NCBI GenBank assembly: GCA_013814015.1
Contig: JACCQS010000310.1
Location: 1 to 6,712, forward strand
DNA length: 6,712 nt
From: Geodermatophilaceae bacterium
GTDB taxonomy: Bacteria; Actinomycetota; Actinomycetes; Mycobacteriales; Geodermatophilaceae
Direction of reading: 5' to 3'
The translations under genes were made by a program, and so were the position numbers. This document shows positions 1 to 6,078 of the stretch, piece after piece; position 1 is the stretch's first letter, and each line of letters starts with the position of its first letter. The notes below the pieces were generated by a model. The model was not told where the DNA came from. It searched no databases and worked only from the letters and a program-made list of their open reading frames with translations.

Positions 1-2
1 GC

Positions 3-1316
3 ATCGAACTGCGAATGGTCCAGGAGAACGAGCAGTGGCGAATCGCCGGACCGACCACGGGGATCTACATCACGCGTACCGACTTCGTCTCGGCCTACGA
101 ACAGCGCGACATCTACTTCCTCGACGGGACCAGCCGCTTCGTCGTACCCGACCCGAGGTTCTTCGTACGGGCCGGCCGGGTCCAGTCCACCCAGCTGGTC
201 GAGCGGCTGCTGACGGGCCCGAGCCCGTGGCTCGGTCCAGCCGTGGACAACCAACTCGTGGACATGGAGCTGGCCAGCAGCGTGCTGGTAACCGGCCGCA
301 GGGCGCGGGTCGAACTGATCCAGGAACAGGAATCCAGCAACGAGGCGCTCGAGGGGCTGTCCGCTCAATTGGCCTACACCCTGCTCGGCCAGCTGTCGAT
401 CCAGAGCCTGGAGGTGACCATCAACGGCACCGCCCTGCAACTGCCCGGTGTCGGCCCGGTCCAGGAGCTGTCCGACTGGCGCAGCTTCGATCCCGACGCA
501 GCTGCGAGCGCGGTCACCGGAGTGGGCCATTACATAGACGCGGGCGCGGTACGTACCGAGGACGGCAACCCCATCCCCGGACCGGCCGGAACCCAGGCCT
601 ATGGCCTCAGCAGTGCGGCAGTCAGGATCGAGGAGGACAGCGGGGAACTGCTCACCCTCGCCGGGCTTGCCGTCACCGGGCAGTCGGCGACGCTGTACGT
701 CGGTCCGTACGGCGGAGAACTCACCGCGGTGCTCAACGATGCCCGGTTGACCGCTCCGACGTGGAGCGGCGTGGCAGAGGAAGTATGGACGGTCCGCAAC
801 GGCAGTGACGTAGTACGAATCCCGACGGGTAGCCCGGTCCAAGCGGTGCCGGCACCTGAGCTGGCCGGAACCGGTGCGGTACGCATCTTTCAATTGTCCA
901 AAGACGGTGCTCGCGCCGCGCTGATCATCGAGACCGCGACCGGACCTGCCCTGTTCATCGCCCGCATCGAGCGCAACGAGGACACCATCACGGTGCGGGC
1001 GCCCCTGGCGATCGCCCCCAGCCTGAGTGGCGTCACCGATGTCTCCTGGACCTCGGCCGACAGCCTGATCGTCCTGGCCACCGAACCGGGCGGCGACCAG
1101 GTCGTCCCGTACACGATCGGGGTGGACGGATGGGGGATCTCCGAACTGACCACCGACGGCCTGCCCGGGGAACCCGACGCGGTTGCCGCAGCGCCCAACC
1201 GGGCGTATCTGGTTTCGGCCGGTGGCAGCGTCTGGCAGTTCAGCCCGGAAGTGTGGGCGGTGCTGATCAGAGGTCAGGCGCCGCTGCCCGGTACGGCGCC
1301 GTTCTATCCCAGCTGA
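3..1316 (+). CDS. lpqB: MtrAB-associated lipoprotein LpqB, 5'-truncated by the window edge
   Basis: LpqB is a secreted lipoprotein of Actinobacteria that acts outside the membrane with the sensor kinase MtrB and influences MtrA signalling, cell division and envelope homeostasis (known for the family). The frame is open from the first bases and codons before the ATG at 15 fit the family, so the start and lipobox lie upstream. About 437 residues are visible of a protein usually near 580-600. Visible residues 1-60 (QWRIAG, IYFLDG, FVVPDPRFF) and the stretch LLTGPSPWLGPAV near residues 69-82 are typical of the LpqB GerMN-type region. From about residue 190 the sequence resembles the LpqB beta-propeller domain, with strands such as FQLSKDGARAALIIE and VSWTSADSLIVLA. 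The end, PFYPS, resembles the usual PFYPG or PVYPG terminus. The TGA stop is at 1314. The position before comF, hpf and secA supports the call. Very likely correct. Confidence 0.93.
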   Translation: MELRMVQENEQWRIAGPTTGIYITRTDFVSAYEQRDIYFLDGTSRFVVPDPRFFVRAGRVQSTQLVERLLTGPSPWLGPAVDNQLVDMELASSVLVTGRRARVELIQEQESSNEALEGLSAQLAYTLLGQLSIQSLEVTINGTALQLPGVGPVQELSDWRSFDPDAAASAVTGVGHYIDAGAVRTEDGNPIPGPAGTQAYGLSSAAVRIEEDSGELLTLAGLAVTGQSATLYVGPYGGELTAVLNDARLTAPTWSGVAEEVWTVRNGSDVVRIPTGSPVQAVPAPELAGTGAVRIFQLSKDGARAALIIETATGPALFIARIERNEDTITVRAPLAIAPSLSGVTDVSWTSADSLIVLATEPGGDQVVPYTIGVDGWGISELTTDGLPGEPDAVAAAPNRAYLVSAGGSVWQFSPEVWAVLIRGQAPLPGTAPFYPS

Positions 1317-1323
1317 TCCGCGC

Positions 1324-1374
1324 CATCCACAAGGCAGGCCGCGGCATCCACAAGGCAGGCCGCGGCATCCACAA
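1324..1374. repeat. 21-bp tandem repeat, about 2.4 copies, between lpqB and comF
   Basis: Two perfect 21-base copies at 1324-1344 and 1345-1365 are followed by the first nine bases of a third (1366-1374). Each full copy ends in the self-complementary octamer GCCGCGGC (1338-1345 and 1359-1366), which contains CCGCGG, so the array carries two identical palindromes exactly 21 bp apart, or two turns of B-DNA. The period is a multiple of three, so copy number changes would not shift any reading frame. The array begins eight bases after the lpqB stop and ends 50 bases before the comF start. The function is unknown; replication slippage is the simplest origin. Confidence 0.9.
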
Positions 1375-1424
1375 TCCGATCGGATTCCACCCGCCCGGTC
1401 CGCATCGGCTCCATCGTCATCCTG

Positions 1425-2186
1425 GTGATCGGGAGGCCCGCTCGAACCAGCCCCACATGGCTGTCCAGCCTCACCGAACTGTTGCTTCCACGATCGTGTA
1501 TCGGCTGCGGCGAGGACGGTTGCGTGTGGTGTCCCGGCTGCCTGGATGACGAGTTCGACCCGGTGCTGCACCGGCCCGACCCCTGTCCGCGGGGGATGCC
1601 GATCATGGCCGCGGCCGCGACCTACTCCGGCAGCGTGCGCTGTGCGGTGCTGGCGGCCAAGGAGCGGGACCGGCGCGAACTGGATCGTCCGCTGGGCGCG
1701 ATGCTCGCTTCGGCGATCGGACTGCTGCTCACCCGAGGGTCACCAGGGTCGGGGTCCTTCGGGCCGGCAGCGATCTGGCCGAACCGGTTGCGCCCGTTGT
1801 GGCTGATACCCGTACCAGCCAGTCCCGCCGCCCGGCGCGAGCGTAGCCGCGATCATGTCAGCGATTGGACACGCTGGACGGTGCGCTGGCTGCGGGCCGC
1901 TCAGATCGCGGCGTGCCGGGTCCCAGCGTTGCGGCGGACCACCAGCAGCCTGGACTCGGTCGGTCTCGACGCCGCTGAGCGGGCGGCCAACCTCAGCGGA
2001 GCCTTCACCTTGGCAGCGGTACGCGCTCCACCACCGGGCACGATCCTCGTCGTGGTGGACGACATCGTGACCACCGGTGCCACCCTGGTCGAGGCCGCGG
2101 CGTGTCTGAGCACCGGCTTCGATCTTGGCCAGGCCCAGTTGACGGCGGCTGTGGTGGCCGCGACGCAGCGTCATCGAGCGGTGTGA
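1425..2186 (+). CDS. comF: ComF family phosphoribosyltransferase-like protein
   Basis: ComF proteins have an N-terminal zinc ribbon and a type I phosphoribosyltransferase fold. In naturally competent bacteria they help bring single-stranded DNA into the cytosol; their role in most Actinobacteria is unclear. In this 253-residue protein the zinc-ribbon cysteines are C25, C28, C36 and C39, with an extra C33 between the pairs. The PRPP-binding motif is VVVDDIVTTGAT, with D212, D213 and T216-T220. The segment PVPASPAARRERSRDHV, around residues 127-143, matches the usual ComF stretch before the second half of the domain. The GTG at 1425 is the only ATG, GTG or TTG in this frame between the lpqB stop and the zinc ribbon, except a TTG at codon 20 that would leave only a few residues before the first cysteine. 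No Shine-Dalgarno sequence is visible, so the true start is uncertain. Translation coupled to lpqB, 108 bases upstream, is possible but unproven. Confidence 0.88.
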   Translation: MIGRPARTSPTWLSSLTELLLPRSCIGCGEDGCVWCPGCLDDEFDPVLHRPDPCPRGMPIMAAAATYSGSVRCAVLAAKERDRRELDRPLGAMLASAIGLLLTRGSPGSGSFGPAAIWPNRLRPLWLIPVPASPAARRERSRDHVSDWTRWTVRWLRAAQIAACRVPALRRTTSSLDSVGLDAAERAANLSGAFTLAAVRAPPPGTILVVVDDIVTTGATLVEAAACLSTGFDLGQAQLTAAVVAATQRHRAV

Positions 2187-2290
2187 GGTCGGGCAATACC
2201 GATCGTTCTCTGGCCCATCGCGGGCGAAGCTACTAGCGTTCTGCAGAACCCACCGTGCACGTCTTGACCGCACGACCGATGGGAGTTTGC
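2187..2290 (+). other. comF-hpf intergenic region, possible hpf promoter zone
   Basis: This 104-base gap holds no gene. A hexamer TAGCGT at 2234-2239 fits the loose actinobacterial -10 pattern TANNNT and lies about 50 bases before the hpf start, but no good -35 box lies 16-19 bases upstream. A short possible stem, GCCC 2213-2216 with GGGC 2222-2225, is too weak and lacks a T-tract, so it is not called a terminator. hpf genes are often stress-induced separately from their neighbours, so an internal promoter here is a reasonable guess and no more. Confidence 0.25.
2281..2285 (+). promoter_or_regulatory. Shine-Dalgarno sequence deciding the hpf start
   Basis: GGGAG lies five bases upstream of the GTG at 2291. 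The alternative in-frame starts, GTG at 2255 and ATG at 2279, have no purine-rich site upstream. The site therefore supports GTG 2291, from which the protein begins MEIVVRGRNVEVPEHF, as expected for the family. Confidence 0.6.
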
Positions 2291-2968
2291 GTGGAAATCG
2301 TTGTCCGAGGCCGGAATGTCGAAGTCCCCGAGCACTTTCGTACCCACGTCGGTGAGCGACTGCGCCGAATCGAGCGTTACGACCACAAGCTGATCCGAAT
2401 CGACGTCGAGTTGCTGCACGAACGCAACCCTCGACAGTCCGACTCCTGTCAGCGCATCGAGCTGACCTGCAAGTCCCGAGGACCTGCCGTGCGCTCCGAA
2501 GCCTGCGCCAGCGACTTCTACGCCGCGCTGGATCAAGCCTGTACCCGGCTGGAGAATCGGTTCCGCCGCAGTGCTGACCGGCGCCGGGTGCATCACGGCC
2601 GGCACACGCCGACGAGCGTGGCCACCGCCACTGCGGCAGTGGCCGCTCAGGGTTACCAGGTTCCTGCAGGCTCGCTGGCCGAGGCGCTCGGTAACAACGG
2701 CGATCGCAACAGCGCCGACAGCCATCCCCCGGCAGAGTCGGCTGACCGTCAGACGAGTCAGTCGGTACAAGTCGACGATCATCTGCCTGGCCGGATCGTG
2801 CGGGAGAAACAGCACCCTGCCGAACCGATGAGCATGGAACAGGCCCTCTTCGAGATGGAGTTGGTCGGTCACGACTTCTATCTGTTCGCCGATGAGGCCA
2901 GCGGTGCTCCCAGCGTGGTGTACCGCCGTAAGGGCTACGACTACGGCGTCATCCGGCTGACCGGCTGA
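2291..2968 (+). CDS. hpf: Long-form hibernation-promoting factor (S30AE / HPF family)
   Basis: Long HPF binds the 30S decoding region and dimerises through its C-terminal domain, pairing 70S ribosomes into inactive 100S particles in stationary phase or stress (family knowledge; mycobacterial relatives may mainly hold 70S monomers). The 225-residue protein shows the N-terminal S30AE domain at about residues 1-100, with the signature VVRGRNVEVPEHFRTHV, then RIERYD and a basic stretch RRSADRRRVHHGRH. A poorly conserved polar and alanine-rich linker follows at about 105-175. The C-terminal dimerisation domain at about 176-223 contains EPMSMEQALFEMELVGHDFYLF and VVYRRKGYDYGVIRL, both highly typical. 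Starts at 2255 or 2279 would add 12 or 4 residues, and 2291 is preferred for its Shine-Dalgarno site and family alignment. The placement just before secA is the standard actinobacterial arrangement. Confidence 0.93.
   Translation: MEIVVRGRNVEVPEHFRTHVGERLRRIERYDHKLIRIDVELLHERNPRQSDSCQRIELTCKSRGPAVRSEACASDFYAALDQACTRLENRFRRSADRRRVHHGRHTPTSVATATAAVAAQGYQVPAGSLAEALGNNGDRNSADSHPPAESADRQTSQSVQVDDHLPGRIVREKQHPAEPMSMEQALFEMELVGHDFYLFADEASGAPSVVYRRKGYDYGVIRLTG
2953..2968 (+). repeat. Perfect 8-bp tandem duplication at the hpf stop codon
   Basis: CCGGCTGA occurs twice back to back, at 2953-2960 and 2961-2968. The TGA of the second copy is the hpf stop; the TGA of the first copy is out of frame. The duplication gives the last residues RLTG before the stop. 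It may be a chance duplication. Confidence 0.6.
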
Positions 2969-2980
2969 TCCCCGCTTACC

Positions 2981-3019
2981 ATGGGTGTTGGCTCGCTCCG
3001 TCTCGGACGGGCCCGTTGA
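2981..3019 (+). CDS. Possible 12-codon leader ORF upstream of secA
   Basis: An ATG at 2981 opens a frame of 12 codons, MGVGSLRLGRAR, ending in TGA at 3017-3019, seven bases before the secA Shine-Dalgarno sequence and 22 bases before the secA start. It is in a different frame from secA. No Shine-Dalgarno sequence precedes it. In Escherichia coli secA is controlled through a translated upstream peptide (SecM), but that peptide is much longer and this one shows no similarity to it. A short ORF of this size arises easily by chance, so confidence is low. Confidence 0.15.
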   Translation: MGVGSLRLGRAR

Positions 3020-3025
3020 CTTCTC

Positions 3026-3030
3026 AGGAG
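3026..3030 (+). promoter_or_regulatory. Shine-Dalgarno sequence deciding the secA start
   Basis: AGGAG, continuing as AGGAGAG, ends 11 bases before the GTG at 3042. Spacing is slightly long but acceptable. It lies inside the frame that an earlier start at 2985 would need, and so argues for GTG 3042, which gives the family-typical N-terminus VVLQRILRAGEGK. Confidence 0.6.
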
Positions 3031-3041
3031 AGCTTCACATC

Positions 3042-6041
3042 GTGGTACTGCAGAGGATCCTGCGCGCAGGCGAAGGAAAGATCGTCCGGCGACTGGTCAA
3101 GATCGCCAATCACATCGAGACCCTCGAGGACGATGTCACCGATCTGACCGACGCCGAACTGCGGGCCCGGACCGACGAGTTCAAAGAGCGTCTGGCCGAT
3201 GGGGAGACCCTCGACGAGCTGCTCCCCGACGCGTTCGCGACCGTACGAGAAGCCGCGATCCGCACCCTCGGGCAGCGGCACTTCAAGGTGCAGATGATGG
3301 GCGGCGCGGCCATGCACCTCGGCAACGTGGCCGAGATGCGCACCGGTGAGGGCAAGACTCTCGCCGGAACGCTTCCCGCGTACCTGAACGCGCTGACCGG
3401 CGACGGCGTGCACGTCGTCACCACCAACGACTATCTCGCCCGTCGTGACGCAGAGTGGATGGGCCGGGTGCACCGCTTCCTCGGGCTGAGCGTCGGAGTC
3501 ATTCTGGCCAACGAGCGCCCCGAGCACCGTCGCGAGCAGTACGCCCTGGACATCACCTACGGCACGAACAACGAGTTCGGTTTCGACTACCTGCGCGACA
3601 ACATGGCCTGGAGCGCCAACGGTCTGGTGCAGCGGGGCCACAACTTCGCGATCGTGGACGAGGTCGACTCGATCCTCATCGACGAAGCCCGCACCCCGTT
3701 GATCATCTCCGGTCCGGCTGAGCAGAGTGCCAAGTGGTACGGCGAGTTCGCCCGGATCGCACCCATGCTCAAACCCGACCGGCATTACGAGGTCGAGGAG
3801 GGCAAGCGCACTGTTGCGATCACCGAGGAGGGGGTCACCTACGTCGAGAACCAACTCGGGATCGACAACCTCTACGAGGCGGTCAACACCCCGCTGATCG
3901 GTTACCTCAACAACGCGCTCAAGGCCAAGGAGCTCTTTCGCAAGGACCGCGACTACATCGTCACCGCGGGCGAGGTCCTGATCGTCGACGAGTTCACCGG
4001 CCGGGTGCTGGCCGGTCGGCGCTACAACGAGGGGCTGCACCAGGCCATCGAGGCCAAGGAGAAGGTGGCGATCAAGGACGAGAACCAGACGCTGGCCACG
4101 ATCACGCTGCAGAACTACTTCCGGCTCTACGACCGGCTGTCCGGGATGACCGGGACGGCTTCCACCGAGGCGGCCGAGCTGCACCAGACGTACGGCCTCG
4201 GCGTGGTACCGATTCCGACCAACCAGGACATGATCCGTAAGGACCAGCCCGACATCATCTACAAGACCGAGGCTTCGAAGTTCGATGCGGTCGTCGACGA
4301 CATCGTCGAACGGCACGAGGAGGGCCAGCCGGTGCTGGTCGGAACGGCCAGTGTCGAGAAGTCCGAACTGCTGGCCAAGCTGCTGCTGCGCGCCGGAATC
4401 CCGCACGAGGTTCTCAACGCCAAGAACCACGAGCGCGAAGCGCAGATCATCGCAATGGCCGGGCGGATCGGATCGGTGACCGTCGCGACCAACATGGCCG
4501 GTCGCGGCACCGACATCGTGCTCGGCGGCAATCCCGAGCACATCGCCGACCTGGATCTGCGTGAGCAGGGGCTGAGCCCGGCCGACACCCCGGAGGAGTA
4601 CGAAGCCGGTTGGGCCGATGCCCTCGAGGCGGCCAAGGAGCAGGTCGAGACCGACCACGTAGAGGTCGTGGACACCGGTGGCCTGTACGTCCTGGGCACC
4701 GAACGGCACGAATCCCGGCGGATCGACAACCAGCTCCGCGGTAGATCCGGGCGTCAGGGCGACCCGGGGGAGTCCCGGTTCTATCTGTCCCTGGGCGATG
4801 ACCTGATGTTGCGGGCCAACGGCGCGGCCATCGAGACCATGATGGATCGGCTGAAGATGCCCGACGACGTCCCGATCGAGTCCAAGATCGTGTCCCGGGC
4901 CATCCAGTCCGCCCAGACCCAGGTCGAGCAGCAGAACTTCGAGATCCGCAAACGGGTCCTCAAGTACGACGAGGTGCTCAACCGGCAGCGCGAGGTCATC
5001 TACGCCGAACGGCACAAGGTGCTCGACAACGAGGACCTGCACGAGCAGGTCCGGCACATGCTCGACGACGCGGTCACCGCGTACGTCACCGGCGCCACCG
5101 AAGCCGGATACGCCGAGGAATGGGATCTCGACCAGCTCTGGACGGCTCTCGGCCAGCTCTACCCGGTTGGCGCCACCCAGGACGAGTTGATCGAGAAGGC
5201 CGGCGGCGAGGTCTCCGACCTCACTGCGACGTTCCTGACCGAGGAACTCACTGCCGACATCCAGGACGCCTACGACAAGCGAGAGGAAGCCGTCACTCCG
5301 GAAGTGATGCGCGAGCTCGAGCGACGTGTGCTGCTGTCGGTGATGGACCGCAAGTGGCGCGAGCACCTCTACGAGATGGACTACTTGCGCGAGGGGATTC
5401 ACTTGCGCGCCATGGCAAACCGGGACCCCGTGATCGAGTATCAGCGCGAGGGTTTCGACATGTTCAAGACGATGCTCGACGGCATCCAGGAAGAGGCCGT
5501 CGGCTTCCTGTTCAATGTCGAGGTCAAGACCGCCGCCGAGGTGGAGGCCGAGCGGAAGGCTGCTGCTGAGGCGGCTGCCGCCAAACAGCAGATCTCCTCG
5601 GGGGCTCAGGCCGAAGCGGCCAAGAGCAACGGCGCCCGCGGGAATGGTGCGGTGCCGACCAAGCAGGCAACGACCAAGCAGGCGCCTCGCGTCGCCAAGA
5701 ACGCCAACCGGGCCCAGCGTCGCAAGGCCGGCGTCAGGGCCGCTGCTGTTCCGGCAGCAGGGAATGCGCAGACTCCTGTGGCGGATGCCGAATCGGCCCA
5801 GTCCAAGATTCCGGCCCTGGCCGTGAAGGGGCTCTCGGAGCCGCGCTCGGTACCGCTGAGCTACAGCGCTCCCAGTCTGGATGGTGGCAGCCGTTCGGCG
5901 CGCCAGCAGACTCCCGGCTTGCGGGCGGCCGGCAAGACCGCGACCGTCAGCGGTACCACCACCCAGTCGCGAAACTCGTTGTGCGAGTGCGGGTCCGGCA
6001 AGAAATTCAAACACTGCCATGGGGCGCCCGGCAGGGCGTGA
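3042..6041 (+). CDS. secA: Preprotein translocase ATPase SecA (housekeeping SecA1 type)
   Basis: SecA is the cytosolic and membrane-associated motor that drives unfolded preproteins through SecYEG using ATP. This complete 999-residue protein shows all expected parts. NBD1 carries Walker A GEGKT at 102-106 and the DEVD box at 206-209, followed by DEARTPLIISG. The preprotein cross-linking domain spans roughly 225-365. NBD2 begins near MTGTAS at 369-374 and carries NMAGRGTDIVLGG at about 484-496 and QLRGRSGRQGDPG from 564, the arginine-finger region. The helical scaffold includes VMDRKWREHLYEMDYLREG near 767-785. A low-complexity linker rich in Ala, Lys and Gln spans about 830-970. The C-terminal SEC-C zinc motif CECGSGKKFKHCH has ligands C981, C983, C992 and H993, and in known SecA proteins binds SecB or ribosomes and phospholipid. 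Length and the SEC-C tail favour SecA1 over the shorter SecA2. GTG 3042 is chosen over GTG 2985, which would add 19 atypical residues. Confidence 0.97.
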   Translation: MVLQRILRAGEGKIVRRLVKIANHIETLEDDVTDLTDAELRARTDEFKERLADGETLDELLPDAFATVREAAIRTLGQRHFKVQMMGGAAMHLGNVAEMRTGEGKTLAGTLPAYLNALTGDGVHVVTTNDYLARRDAEWMGRVHRFLGLSVGVILANERPEHRREQYALDITYGTNNEFGFDYLRDNMAWSANGLVQRGHNFAIVDEVDSILIDEARTPLIISGPAEQSAKWYGEFARIAPMLKPDRHYEVEEGKRTVAITEEGVTYVENQLGIDNLYEAVNTPLIGYLNNALKAKELFRKDRDYIVTAGEVLIVDEFTGRVLAGRRYNEGLHQAIEAKEKVAIKDENQTLATITLQNYFRLYDRLSGMTGTASTEAAELHQTYGLGVVPIPTNQDMIRKDQPDIIYKTEASKFDAVVDDIVERHEEGQPVLVGTASVEKSELLAKLLLRAGIPHEVLNAKNHEREAQIIAMAGRIGSVTVATNMAGRGTDIVLGGNPEHIADLDLREQGLSPADTPEEYEAGWADALEAAKEQVETDHVEVVDTGGLYVLGTERHESRRIDNQLRGRSGRQGDPGESRFYLSLGDDLMLRANGAAIETMMDRLKMPDDVPIESKIVSRAIQSAQTQVEQQNFEIRKRVLKYDEVLNRQREVIYAERHKVLDNEDLHEQVRHMLDDAVTAYVTGATEAGYAEEWDLDQLWTALGQLYPVGATQDELIEKAGGEVSDLTATFLTEELTADIQDAYDKREEAVTPEVMRELERRVLLSVMDRKWREHLYEMDYLREGIHLRAMANRDPVIEYQREGFDMFKTMLDGIQEEAVGFLFNVEVKTAAEVEAERKAAAEAAAAKQQISSGAQAEAAKSNGARGNGAVPTKQATTKQAPRVAKNANRAQRRKAGVRAAAVPAAGNAQTPVADAESAQSKIPALAVKGLSEPRSVPLSYSAPSLDGGSRSARQQTPGLRAAGKTATVSGTTTQSRNSLCECGSGKKFKHCHGAPGRA
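5656..5683 (+). repeat. 15-bp imperfect tandem repeat in the SecA C-terminal linker
   Basis: A 15-base unit starting CGACCAAGCAGGC at 5656 recurs at 5671 with 13 matching bases. It encodes TKQAT followed by TKQAP. It lies in the Ala/Lys/Gln-rich linker between the helical domains and the SEC-C zinc motif, a region that varies in length among actinobacterial SecA proteins and appears to tolerate such duplications. Confidence 0.6.
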
Positions 6042-6067
6042 CTAGGTCTGTCTGTGAAATAGTGCGG

Positions 6068-6073
6068 TAGTCT
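6068..6073 (+). promoter_or_regulatory. Candidate -10 box for a leaderless transposase transcript
   Basis: TAGTCT matches the actinobacterial -10 pattern TANNNT and ends five bases before the ATG at 6079. This is the usual geometry of a leaderless mRNA, in which transcription starts at the A of ATG. No clear Shine-Dalgarno sequence precedes the gene, which fits. No good -35 box was found, so this remains a weak call. Confidence 0.3.
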
Positions 6074-6078
6074 GATGC

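Noticed and set aside
1324..1374. CRISPR-like array
   Set aside because: The repeat units are directly adjacent with no spacers, only 2.4 copies are present, and no cas genes are visible.
1130..1549. A 139-codon plus-strand frame bridging lpqB and comF and translating the repeat as HKAGRGI units
   Set aside because: It overlaps the end of lpqB and the start of comF in another frame, is Arg-rich as expected for an off-frame reading of GC-rich DNA, and has no recognisable motif.
2213..2225. GCCC/GGGC hairpin after comF as a terminator
   Set aside because: Only four base pairs with no T-tract; such stems are common by chance in GC-rich DNA.
2255..2290. GTG 2255 or ATG 2279 as the hpf start
   Set aside because: Neither has a Shine-Dalgarno sequence, and the conserved HPF sequence begins at GTG 2291, which has GGGAG at proper spacing. 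ATG 2279 remains a minor possibility.
2171..2872. A 233-codon minus-strand frame opposite hpf
   Set aside because: Antisense shadow of hpf; no recognisable motif and the plus strand is clearly HPF.
2985..3041. GTG 2985 as the secA start
   Set aside because: It would add 19 residues unlike SecA N-termini and has no ribosome-binding site, whereas GTG 3042 has AGGAG upstream and the family-typical first residues.
3024..6020. A 998-codon open frame on the minus strand, opposite secA
   Set aside because: It mirrors the secA codons; strong G/C third-position bias removes stops from the antisense frame. The translation is repetitive in Leu, Val, Gly and Asp and shows no recognisable domain, while the plus strand encodes an unmistakable SecA.
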